DNA of 8,466 nt. Origin: Deltaproteobacteria bacterium (GTDB lineage: Bacteria > Desulfobacterota_C > Deferrisomatia > Deferrisomatales > JACRMM01). Within the stretch, counting starts at the first letter, position 1. Each line of letters starts with the position of its first letter. The stretch lies in the NCBI GenBank assembly GCA_016218905.1, contig JACRCS010000621.1:1-8466 (forward strand), read 5' to 3'. This document shows, piece by piece, positions 1-6,314 of the stretch. The notes beneath the pieces were generated by a model. It was not told where the DNA came from. It did no database searches and saw only the letters and a list, made by a program, of their open reading frames with translations. Position numbers and translations under genes: made by a program.

Positions 1-1181
1 AAGGCCGGCACGTCGACGTGCAGGTCGAACCGATCGAGGAGCGGACCGGAAATCTTGCCGCGGTATTTCCGGATGGCCGAGGGGCTGCAGACGCAGGGGT
101 GCTGGGGGTCGCCGTAGAACCCGCAGGGGCACGGGTTCATCGCGCCGACGAGCATGAACCGTGCGGGAAAGGTGAGGCTCGTGGACGCCCGGGCGATGGT
201 GACGAAGCCGTCCTCCAGAGGTTGCCGGAGGACCTCGAGCACGTGCTTCTTGAACTCCGGGAGCTCATCGAGGAAGAGAACCCCGTTGTGGGCCAGGCTG
301 ATCTCGCCGCAACGGGGCATCGTCCCCCCGCCGATCAGGCCCGCGTCCGAGATCGTGTGGTGCGGGGACCGGAAGGGCCGTCGGGCGACCAGCGGGCCGC
401 TGCCGTCCTGAACTCCGGTGGCGCTGTAGATGCGGCTCGTCTCGAGCATCTCCTCCCAGCTCATCTCCGGAAGGATGGAGGGGATCCGCCACGCGAGCAT
501 CGTCTTGCCGGAGCCCGGGGGGCCGACCATCAGCACGTTGTGCCCGCCGGCGGCGGCGATCTCCAGGGCCCGCTTCGCGTGCCCCTGGCCGCTCACCTCC
601 TCGAAATCCGCGTCGTACGTACGGGCGGAGTCCAGGTACTGCGCCATGTCGACGGTCGCCACGGGTAAGCCTCCGTCCCGCAGCCCCTCCACCACCTGGG
701 CGAGATTGTCGGCCGGGTAGACAGTGAGCCCCTGGACCACGGCGGCCTCCGCCGCGTTCTCTCTGGGCACGAGCAGCGCCGTCCCGCCGAGGCCGCGGGC
801 TTCCGAGGCGATGGGAAGTACCCCCTTGACCGGACGGACCGTGCCGTCCAGCGAGAGCTCGCCCAGGATCATGAGTCCCTCCAGACCGCGCAAGCCGAGA
901 CTCGGATCTGAGGCGAGGATAGCGAGCGCCATCGGAAGGTCAAAAGCCGCGCCCTCTTTCTTCACGTCGGCTGGCGCGAGGTTCACGGTGATCCGGTGCG
1001 GGGGAAAGGAGTACCCGGAATTCTTGATCGCCGCCTTGACCCGGTCCTTGCTCTCCTTGACGGCGTTGTCCGGGAGCCCGACGACCGTGAATGAAGGCAG
1101 AGAGCGGGCGATGTCGACCTCGACCTCCACTCGGAACGGGTCGACCCCCAGGACGGCTCCGGAAAGAACTCGAGAGAGCAC
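1..1181 (-). CDS. comM: ComM/YifB family Mg-chelatase-like AAA+ ATPase (3' end cut by window edge)
   Basis: The translation reads through without a stop to the left edge and is recognisable along its length. An N-terminal S5-fold/Lon-protease-like domain (residues ~1-180, with [16 protein letters not shown] and [11 protein letters not shown]) precedes a Mg-chelatase AAA+ domain. Walker A is GPPGSGKT at residues 220-227 and Walker B is LFLDELPE at 302-309. The family's cysteine cluster is present as NPCPCG (349-354) plus CVC (363-365). The visible 393 residues end at [11 protein letters not shown], so roughly the last 110 of a usual ~500 are outside. I chose the GTG at 1181 because the protein then begins [13 protein letters not shown] as homologues do, with an AGGAGG-containing stretch just upstream (1185-1190). 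In Haemophilus and Vibrio, ComM is a hexameric helicase promoting branch migration during integration of transforming DNA; many non-competent bacteria carry it too. Family call is certain; a role in transformation here is inference. Confidence 0.95.
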   Translation of the reverse strand, partial: MLSRVLSGAVLGVDPFRVEVEVDIARSLPSFTVVGLPDNAVKESKDRVKAAIKNSGYSFPPHRITVNLAPADVKKEGAAFDLPMALAILASDPSLGLRGLEGLMILGELSLDGTVRPVKGVLPIASEARGLGGTALLVPRENAAEAAVVQGLTVYPADNLAQVVEGLRDGGLPVATVDMAQYLDSARTYDADFEEVSGQGHAKRALEIAAAGGHNVLMVGPPGSGKTMLAWRIPSILPEMSWEEMLETSRIYSATGVQDGSGPLVARRPFRSPHHTISDAGLIGGGTMPRCGEISLAHNGVLFLDELPEFKKHVLEVLRQPLEDGFVTIARASTSLTFPARFMLVGAMNPCPCGFYGDPQHPCVCSPSAIRKYRGKISGPLLDRFDLHVDVPA

Positions 1182-1220
1182 GGTCCTCCTCGCACGGAAG
1201 CAGGCGGCAGCAGCCGCGCA

Positions 1221-1249
1221 ACTCTACTCAAGCGGACGGGGGCGCGCAA
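1221..1249 (-). promoter_or_regulatory. Candidate sigma70-type promoter for comM
   Basis: Read on the minus strand, TTGCGC (1249-1244) and TAGAGT (1226-1221) are separated by 17 bases. Matches to consensus are 3/6 for -35 and 4/6 for -10. A start near 1214 would give a leader of about 33 bases to the GTG at 1181. The spacing and position are right, but the match is modest and chance matches are common, so this is tentative. Confidence 0.25.
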
Positions 1250-1414
1250 GACGGGTTTGAGTCGGAAATTCGCGCGTGGCATCCGGCGTTTCGAGGCGTC
1301 CCTACCCTTCGACCCCAGGCAAGGGGCAGTGGCCCCGGACGGATGCCGCGAGAGTCACAGAACGACCGGCCCGTGCCGAAGAGAAGACGGGCAGTGGGCG
1401 GAGGAGACCTCCGA

Positions 1415-1443
1415 GTGACGTCGGCGCCCGTTCCTGCTAAGGT
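1415..1443 (+). promoter_or_regulatory. Candidate promoter for the GH38 gene, extended -10 type
   Basis: GTGACG (1415-1420) and TAAGGT (1438-1443) are separated by exactly 17 bases. The -10 is preceded by TG at 1435-1436, giving the extended form TGnTAAGGT. Transcription would start near 1450, about 90 bases before the ATG and immediately before the palindrome at 1454-1482. The same TAAGGT hexamer with a 17-base spacer recurs before the lipid kinase at 4825-4853. This is a prediction from spacing and motif only. Confidence 0.4.
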
Positions 1444-1453
1444 ACGAGCCGTG

Positions 1454-1482
1454 TCCATCCCGAAAGTGCCTTTCCGGATGGA
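1454..1482. repeat. 29-bp imperfect palindrome/hairpin in the GH38 leader
   Basis: The left arm TCCATCC-C-GAAAG (1454-1466) and right arm CTTTC-C-GGATGGA (1470-1482) are complementary at 12 of 13 positions, with a single C/C mismatch (1461/1475), around a central TGC. It begins a few bases after the expected transcription start from the TAAGGT promoter and ends 57 bases before the ATG, in non-coding DNA. It could be an operator bound by a dimeric regulator or a 5' RNA hairpin. There is no following T-run to suggest a terminator. The structure is directly visible; its function is inference. Confidence 0.6.
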
Positions 1483-1539
1483 GTCGTCAGTTTTCCGGGC
1501 GCGAACAGTGTCGGTCGGGGAGCAAGCGGAGGGAAGCAC

Positions 1540-4281
1540 ATGAGAGCGCATTGGCTCACCTTCTTCGCGCTGGCAGCCCTCCTCGCCGGCAGCCCGGCGG
1601 CCCCGGCAGCGGAGCCGCTCGCGCAACCGGGCGAGCACCCGATCCGCTATCTCTACGTCGTACCCCACTCCCACCTCGACATCGGGTTCAACCTCTCTCC
1701 CCAGGAACTGATCCCTCTGGAGAAGACCTACCTCGACCGCGCGATGGAGTACGCCGAGACCTATCCCTCCTACCGGTGGACGATCGAGAGCGTGTGGCAA
1801 CTGGACCAGTGGAAGGCCCTCACCCCCGACCCCGCGCAGTGGGAGCGCCTGCAGCAGCTGATGGCGCGGGGGAAGATCTCGCTCGCGGCCGGGTACGCGA
1901 ACCTCCACCAGAGCCTCGCCGGACCCGAAGAGCTGAACCGCTTCGTCTATCCGGCGCGGGTCTATGAAGAGCAGTGGGGGGTCACGGTCGAGACGGCCTT
2001 CTCCAACGACGTTCCGGGCTCCTCCTGGGCGCTCCCCCAGGTTCTCGCCCGCAGCGGCGTTCGCAACCTGGTGGCGGGCATCAACACGACCTTCGGCGGA
2101 CTTCCCGACCTGCCGGTGGCGGATTCCCTCTTCTCCTGGGAAGGCGTCGAGGGGAGCGCCGTCCTCACCTGGGTGAGCCGCAACAGCTACGCCGAGGGCA
2201 TCTTCGACTACTGGCTGAGCGCCGCGTACGCCGACATGCAGGCCCACACGCAGGCGATGATCGACTCCTACGTGGCGGGCGGATACTCCTACGACGCGAT
2301 CCTGGTCCTGGAAGCCTTCGACAACGACGGGCCCGACACGATCCTCGGCGCCCTCGGGAACATCGACCGCTGGAATCGGGAGCACACGTTCCCGCAGATC
2401 CTGGTCGCGACGGCCGACGACTTCTTCCGGCACGTCCGGGAGGTGCACGGGGACGCCGCCTTCACGCGCTATCAGGGGGACTGGTCGGGCCGATGGGAGA
2501 ACCTGGACACTTCCACCCCGGTCTCCACGGCGCAGAACCGCTGGGTCAAAGAGGCTGCCCCCCAGGCGGAGACGCTGGCGGCCCTGGCGTCGGGTCTCGG
2601 GGTCGACTTCCCCTACCCCGCGGCCACGCTGGACCGCGTATACCGGAATCTGCTGGTCTTCGACGAACACAGCGGGCCCGGCGGGGGCTTCGAGCTCACG
2701 ACCGAGCAGATCGCGGCGAACAACGCGTTCTTTCGCCGGAACACCGTTCAAGCCTACGCCGGCACGGAAGCACTCCTGAGCGCGACCCTGGGCATGCTCT
2801 CGGCCCAGATCCGGGCCGACCAGCCCGCGCTCGTCGTCTATAACGGCCTGGCGTGGCCCCGGAGCGAGGTGGTCCCGCTCACCGACGGGCAGCTCCAGGC
2901 GTTGCTCGCGACGCGCCCGGGCGCACGGGGCGGCTACCTGGTCGATGTCGTCACGGGCCAGAGGACGCGGGTCCAGAAGCGGTCCGAGGGCGGATACGCT
3001 TTCTACGCGGCCGAGGTTCCGGCCCTCGGCTATCGGCTCTACACCCCGGCAGCGGACGCGACGGAGCCTGCCGTCGCGCGCCGCAGCGGGGCCGCACAGC
3101 TCGAGAACGACTTCTACCGGGTCTCGGTCGACCCCCTGACCGGCAACGTCGCCAGCCTCTACGACAAGACGAACGCGCGGGAACTGGTGGACCCGGTTGC
3201 CCCCGCCGGCTTCAACGCGCTCGTGGCGGCGGAACAGGAGCGGGCCGTCGTCTGGGGAGGCTGGACCGCCGTCCCGCCGGGGACCGTCACGGTTCTCGCG
3301 GAGGTAGGGCCGGTGGAGAGCCGCCTCATCGTGGAACGTAGTACCTCCCCCCTGTCGCACACGCTGCTCACGCTGCCGGCCCAGCTCCCCAGGGTCGACG
3401 TGACCCACCGGTTCACGCGCTCCCGAACGCGGGCCGTGCCCCGAGGAGACCAGACCCACTGGTACTATGTCAGCATGCCCTTCGCGCTGGGTTCGGAGGG
3501 TTTCATCGGGCGCTTCCAGGGGCCCAACGGCTGGCTCCAGCCCCAGCGCGACTGGATCCCCGGAACCGCCCACAACGCGCGGGTGAGCCGCCAGGGGACC
3601 GACGTGCGTGCCGCCGACGGGTTCGGCGTCACGGTCGCCAATCGGGAGAGCTACCTCTCGAGCTTCGGCTCCACCGGGTTCTGGAACGCCGGCGAGCCGG
3701 AGGCGCCGGCGCTCTTCGTCAACCTCTACGCGCGAACCGACGAGGCGCTGACGACCGACCGGGGCTGGGTGGCGTTCGACACCTGGGAACCCGGGGCGCC
3801 GACGGTCTACGACTTCAACTTCTCTCTGCAGTCCGGCACGGGCGGGTTCGATCCCGCGGCAGCGGAGCGCTTCAGCGCGGGCTTCGCGGCCCCGCTGCTC
3901 GTGGCGCCGCTCGCCACGAACGCAGGCGGACCGCTGCCCGAAGCCGCTGCCTCCCTCCTCTCCGTGAGCGCAGACCACGTGGCGGTGGGGGTGCTCAAGC
4001 GCGCGGAGTTCGAGAACCCGGACGGCCGGGACCTCATCCTGCGCCTGCGGGAGATGGGCGGCAGGAACGCGGACAACTCGACGGTCTCCCTTCCCTTCGC
4101 ACTGGAGTGGGCCGAGAGCAGCAGCCTCACGGAGCAGAGAGCGGGCGCCGTACCGCTGCCGGCGTCACCGCTGACGGTGAGCCTGACCCCGTATCAGACG
4201 CTCACGGTCCGGCTGCGACCCGCCGCCTTCTCCGCCTTCTCCTTCTCGAAGTCGTTCCAGGAGGAGGGTCGCTCCCCCTGA
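1540..4281 (+). CDS. Exported GH38-type glycoside hydrolase (alpha-mannosidase-like)
   Basis: This is a 913-aa protein with an N-terminal signal peptide (hydrophobic core ~5-17, cleavage probably after the Ala-rich PAAPAA at 19-24), so it should act in the periplasm or outside the cell. The first domain (~35-310) resembles the GH38 catalytic barrel. PHSHLDIGF at 42-50 supplies H45 and D47, matching the HxD zinc ligands. SNDVPGSSWALPQVL places the likely nucleophile/metal ligand at D157. VFDEHSGP places a probable further zinc-binding His at H377. A C-terminal beta-rich domain starts before the typical ENDFYRVSVDPLTGNVASLYDK stretch (~522-543). GH38 enzymes are zinc-dependent retaining alpha-mannosidases, but this branch is distant from characterised members and the sugar is unknown. 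The start is supported by GGAGGG at 1528-1533, six bases before the ATG. The last ~29 residues extend past the usual domain end and lie antisense to the next gene. No other glycan genes are adjacent. Confidence 0.88.
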   Translation: MRAHWLTFFALAALLAGSPAAPAAEPLAQPGEHPIRYLYVVPHSHLDIGFNLSPQELIPLEKTYLDRAMEYAETYPSYRWTIESVWQLDQWKALTPDPAQWERLQQLMARGKISLAAGYANLHQSLAGPEELNRFVYPARVYEEQWGVTVETAFSNDVPGSSWALPQVLARSGVRNLVAGINTTFGGLPDLPVADSLFSWEGVEGSAVLTWVSRNSYAEGIFDYWLSAAYADMQAHTQAMIDSYVAGGYSYDAILVLEAFDNDGPDTILGALGNIDRWNREHTFPQILVATADDFFRHVREVHGDAAFTRYQGDWSGRWENLDTSTPVSTAQNRWVKEAAPQAETLAALASGLGVDFPYPAATLDRVYRNLLVFDEHSGPGGGFELTTEQIAANNAFFRRNTVQAYAGTEALLSATLGMLSAQIRADQPALVVYNGLAWPRSEVVPLTDGQLQALLATRPGARGGYLVDVVTGQRTRVQKRSEGGYAFYAAEVPALGYRLYTPAADATEPAVARRSGAAQLENDFYRVSVDPLTGNVASLYDKTNARELVDPVAPAGFNALVAAEQERAVVWGGWTAVPPGTVTVLAEVGPVESRLIVERSTSPLSHTLLTLPAQLPRVDVTHRFTRSRTRAVPRGDQTHWYYVSMPFALGSEGFIGRFQGPNGWLQPQRDWIPGTAHNARVSRQGTDVRAADGFGVTVANRESYLSSFGSTGFWNAGEPEAPALFVNLYARTDEALTTDRGWVAFDTWEPGAPTVYDFNFSLQSGTGGFDPAAAERFSAGFAAPLLVAPLATNAGGPLPEAAASLLSVSADHVAVGVLKRAEFENPDGRDLILRLREMGGRNADNSTVSLPFALEWAESSSLTEQRAGAVPLPASPLTVSLTPYQTLTVRLRPAAFSAFSFSKSFQEEGRSP

Positions 4282-4556
4282 ACCAGCGCCTCGAGGGCAC
4301 GGACGCACTCGTGATCCGGGCCGAGCAGCGGTACCAGGGAGTGGATCGCCCTCCCGAGGGTCCGATCCAGTGAGGGCTGAAAGCTCGCCCTCGCCTCCTC
4401 GGGAAGCTGCCCGTACTGTCTTACCAGGTTCGCGACCCAATCCCCGAGGCCGCTCGCGTCCACGCGCTCTCTCGGATACACGTAGCCCTCGAGGGCGCCG
4501 GCCGACGCGGCGAAGTCGTAGAGTTCCTTGAAGAGTTCCGCCTTCGGCTCTTTCAT
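4194..4556 (-). CDS. Uncharacterised 120-aa soluble protein, converging on and overlapping the GH38 gene
   Basis: I do not recognise the family. The ATG at 4556 has a good Shine-Dalgarno sequence (AAGGAG, five bases upstream), and the frame has balanced amino-acid composition unlike the Arg/Gly/Pro-rich antisense frames nearby, so it is probably a real gene. The product has no signal peptide or membrane segment. It begins MKEPKAELFKELYDFAAS, contains likely amphipathic helices (LGDWVANLVRQYGQL, LDRTLGRAIHSLVPLL), one Cys (in HECVRALEAL), and a highly charged tail (EKEKAEKAA). Its last ~29 codons are antisense to the 3' end of the GH38 gene (4194-4281). It starts 31 bases after the stop of the PAP2 fragment, in the same direction, so the two may have been or still be cotranscribed. 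Function unknown. Confidence 0.7.
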   Translation of the reverse strand: MKEPKAELFKELYDFAASAGALEGYVYPRERVDASGLGDWVANLVRQYGQLPEEARASFQPSLDRTLGRAIHSLVPLLGPDHECVRALEALVQGERPSSWNDFEKEKAEKAAGRSRTVSV

Positions 4557-4587
4557 GCGTTCTCCTTCTGGCGTGTGCGGTCCTCCC

Positions 4588-4773
4588 CTACACCACGAGG
4601 AACCCCGCCGTCGCGAGCGTCACCAGGGAGAGCACGGCGGCGCTTCCGAGCGCGGTCACGTCCCTGGACGCGTCCGCGAGCCACAGCGGCCCGCGCGGCA
4701 GCGACGGGTCTTCCGGGTTTCGGAGCACCTGGACGGCCCGCCCGTCGAACCCTCGTGTACTCCCCTGGAGCAC
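4588..4773 (-). pseudogene. PAP2-family lipid phosphatase fragment, truncated at both ends
   Basis: The 61 codons from GTG 4773 to TAG 4588 give a sequence I recognise as the segment between the first and second membrane helices of PAP2 phosphatases: TRGFDGRAVQVLRNPEDP, PLWLADASRDVTALGS, then a hydrophobic helix ending AGFLVV. In intact relatives of about 220-280 aa this is preceded by a membrane helix and followed by the catalytic motifs KxxxxxxRP, PSGH and SRxxxxxHxxxD. Here the frame upstream of the GTG has no hydrophobic helix, the TAG ends it right after the second helix, and none of the three motifs follows in any frame before the next gene. There is no good ribosome binding site. I therefore read it as a remnant. 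The alternative is a short single-helix membrane protein. It lies divergent to the lipid kinase gene; PAP2 and DAGK proteins are often neighbours or fused. Confidence 0.6.
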
Positions 4774-4824
4774 CGTAACAATCCGCGCTCCCCCTGCAAG
4801 ACCCCCGGCGTTCGCTCCTCGGCC

Positions 4825-4853
4825 CTGGCGAGTGGATCGGGCGAGGGTAAGGT
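4825..4853 (+). promoter_or_regulatory. Candidate promoter for the lipid kinase gene
   Basis: CTGGCG (4825-4830) and TAAGGT (4848-4853) are separated by 17 bases. The -10 hexamer and spacer length are the same as in the candidate GH38 promoter. Transcription would start near 4860. If correct, this rules out the GTG at 4832 as the kinase start and favours the ATG at 4892 or 4910. The -35 match is weak (3/6). Confidence 0.3.
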
Positions 4854-4891
4854 TCCTCTGTACGGCCGACTCGCCCCAGCCGGACTACCAG

Positions 4892-5857
4892 ATGCCCAGT
4901 GCGGATCCCATGTCGAACGAGACAGAGCTCCAGGAAGAGATCAGCCGAGAACGGCGGGCGGTTCTGGTCGTCAACGCTCGCTCCCGTGCCGGCGCGCGGT
5001 TCTTCTCGCGCGCGGTGGAGATCCTGACGGACCGCGGGATCCGGCTCGAAGAGGTCCACGGGCTGAAGGACCCGGCTCGCCTGCCCGAGATCGTCGGGCG
5101 CGCGGCCGACCGGGGCATCCGACTGGTAATCGCGGGGGGCGGCGACGGTACGATGACCTCGGTGGTCGGTCCCCTGGCCTACCGGGACGCCGTCCTGGGG
5201 GTGCTGCCGCTGGGCACCGGCAACGCCTTCGCGCGCAGTCTGGGCATCCCCCTCGACCTCGAGGGGGCCGTCGACGTGCTCGTCCACGGCGACGTGGCGG
5301 CGGTGGATCTCGGCAAGGTCAACCGGAAGTACTTCGCCAACGTCGCGAGCATCGGAGTGACCACCGCCGTCGCGCGCAGGATCTCTGCCGTGACGAAGCG
5401 TTGGCTGGGTCCCATCGCCTACGCCATCGTCGGTGCCCGGGTACTCCTCTCGCTCCGGCCCTTTCGGTGCCGCGTGCAGGCGGACGACAAGCGCTTCGAA
5501 GTCGACACTCGCCAGCTCGTCCTGGCCAACGGGCGCTTCTTCGGAATCGGCGTCGTCGCGCCCGGGGCGCACGTGGACGACCGGCTCCTCACGGTCTTCA
5601 CCGTTGGCGAGGAGAGCCGGCTCGAGTACGTGAAGGTCTGGACGGCCTTCCTCCTGGGGAGGAACTCCTTGCTTACCGGCAGCAACTACCTCTCGAGCCG
5701 GGTGGTCGACGTCGAGACGGATCCCCCGCAGCACGTGAACGCCGACGGCGAGGCCGTCGGCCGCACGCCGGCCCGCTTCGAAGTCGCCCCCGAGGCGCTG
5801 AAAGTGCTGGTGCCGACCGGGTTTCGGGACAGGCGCCGGGCGAGCTCACCCGCCTGA
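4892..5857 (+). CDS. Diacylglycerol kinase-family (DAGK/YegS-like) lipid kinase
   Basis: The 321-aa product is a cytoplasmic or membrane-associated kinase that transfers phosphate from ATP to a lipid hydroxyl, typically diacylglycerol or a related lipid. The DAGK catalytic fold is clear: VLVVNARSRAG near the N-terminus, the nucleotide-binding GGGDGT at 82-87, PLGTGNAFARSLGIP from 106, a beta-sandwich second half, and the conserved DGE motif (285-287) followed by RTPARFEV and ALKVLVP. Length is normal. The start is uncertain: the frame is open from GTG 4832, with ATGs at 4892 and 4910, all with weak ribosome binding sites. I prefer 4892; 4910 is nearly as good. The precise lipid substrate cannot be read from sequence. 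It is divergent from the PAP2 fragment and convergent with the OB-fold-like gene, 32 bases apart, so it is probably monocistronic. Confidence 0.92.
   Translation: MPSADPMSNETELQEEISRERRAVLVVNARSRAGARFFSRAVEILTDRGIRLEEVHGLKDPARLPEIVGRAADRGIRLVIAGGGDGTMTSVVGPLAYRDAVLGVLPLGTGNAFARSLGIPLDLEGAVDVLVHGDVAAVDLGKVNRKYFANVASIGVTTAVARRISAVTKRWLGPIAYAIVGARVLLSLRPFRCRVQADDKRFEVDTRQLVLANGRFFGIGVVAPGAHVDDRLLTVFTVGEESRLEYVKVWTAFLLGRNSLLTGSNYLSSRVVDVETDPPQHVNADGEAVGRTPARFEVAPEALKVLVPTGFRDRRRASSPA
5248..5267. repeat. 20-bp inverted repeat inside the lipid kinase gene
   Basis: CCCCCTCGA (5248-5256) and TCGAGGGGG (5259-5267) are perfect 9-base complementary arms separated by CC. It lies in coding sequence for residues PLDLEG just after the PLGTGN motif. 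In RNA it would form a strong stem of about eight pairs. It may simply reflect GC-rich codon choice for this peptide. Confidence 0.5.
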
Positions 5858-5871
5858 CCCGATGGGCCAGG
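5853..5871. terminator. Weak hairpin between convergent genes, possible bidirectional terminator
   Basis: CCTG-A-CCC (5853-5860) can pair with GGG-C-CAGG (5864-5871) around a GAT loop with one A/C mismatch. It overlaps the kinase stop codon and sits between two convergent genes, where a shared terminator is expected. There is no T-run on either side, so intrinsic termination is doubtful. Confidence 0.2.
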
Positions 5872-5889
5872 ACGACACCAGGCGGGCCG

Positions 5890-6285
5890 TCAGCTGCGCT
5901 TCAGCAGGAGCTCTCCGCTGCTCGTCACCTTGGTGACGTCGAATTGGTAGCCCCCCTGCACCGGACGAAGGACCCCATGGGCTTCGACGGGCTGCCCGGG
6001 TCGGGGCATGGTGCCCGCGTACGTCGCCCGCGTTCCCTGGACCGCGGTCGTCGGCACCGCGACGACCAGGTTGCAGCACCCCTTCTCGTCCACCATCTGG
6101 AAGAGTCCCCGCGCCGCGTCCACCCCGCCGGTCTTTCCGACGATCTTCAGCTTCCCGACGAAGGCGCCGGGATTGGCGGACACCTTCGAGACCCCGACCT
6201 CCTGCGCCGAGGTCACCTTCCAGGCGAGTCCGCCCCCGAGCCCGAGCGCGAGCGCGCCGACGAGAGCAATGGTCTTGAACTTCAC
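5890..6285 (-). CDS. Small exported OB-fold-like protein of unknown function
   Basis: This 131-aa protein starts at a GTG (6285) with AGAGGAG eight bases upstream. Residues ~5-22 form a hydrophobic N-terminal signal or anchor, so the rest should be outside the inner membrane. The remainder looks like a small beta-barrel: VSKVSANPGAFVGKLKIVGKTGGV, then GLFQMVDEKGCCNLVVAVP with an unusual Cys-Cys pair (70-71), then a GQPVEAHGVLRPVQGGYQFDVTKV strand pattern. The pattern 'location/GxVxxV, F-x-hVD, hhV-hP, V-hGxl' recalls OB folds such as CcmE, but the CcmE haem-binding His motif is absent, so it should not be called CcmE. It begins 29 bases after the stop of the Tim44-like gene in the same direction, which makes a two-gene operon likely. 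Function unknown; the fold call is inference. Confidence 0.8.
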   Translation of the reverse strand: MKFKTIALVGALALGLGGGLAWKVTSAQEVGVSKVSANPGAFVGKLKIVGKTGGVDAARGLFQMVDEKGCCNLVVAVPTTAVQGTRATYAGTMPRPGQPVEAHGVLRPVQGGYQFDVTKVTSSGELLLKRS

Positions 6286-6314
6286 GATCTATTCTCCTCT
6301 CGCAGAGCTCGCGC

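Larger units (their letters stand above)
1182..1539. other. Divergent intergenic region between comM and the GH38 gene
   Basis: These 358 bases separate two divergently transcribed genes. Open frames crossing it in either direction have no recognisable protein character and are extensions of antisense frames from the neighbours. It contains candidate sigma70-type promoters for each gene and a 29-bp imperfect palindrome, listed separately. A small GGGGC/GCCCC hairpin (1323-1336, 4-base loop) is also visible but is too short to interpret. No RNA gene or riboswitch was recognised. Confidence 0.6.

Noticed and set aside
18..1260. Plus-strand open frames opposite comM
   Set aside because: The minus strand encodes an unmistakable ComM protein here, and the plus-strand frames show only GC-driven composition.
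1323..1336. GGGGC/GCCCC hairpin in the comM-GH38 intergenic region
   Set aside because: Five pairs only, of a kind expected by chance at this GC content.
1228..3978. 916-codon open frame on the minus strand opposite the glycosidase gene
   Set aside because: Exactly antisense to a clear GH38 protein; composition is Arg/Gly/Val/Glu-rich with no recognisable domain. Long antisense frames are expected when third positions are nearly all G or C.
4553..5734. 393-codon minus-strand open frame opposite the lipid kinase
   Set aside because: Antisense shadow of a well-conserved DAGK gene; no protein-like features.
5890..6285. CcmE haem chaperone identity for the small exported protein
   Set aside because: Topology and fold impression are similar, but the conserved haem-binding His motif is missing and no other ccm gene is near.
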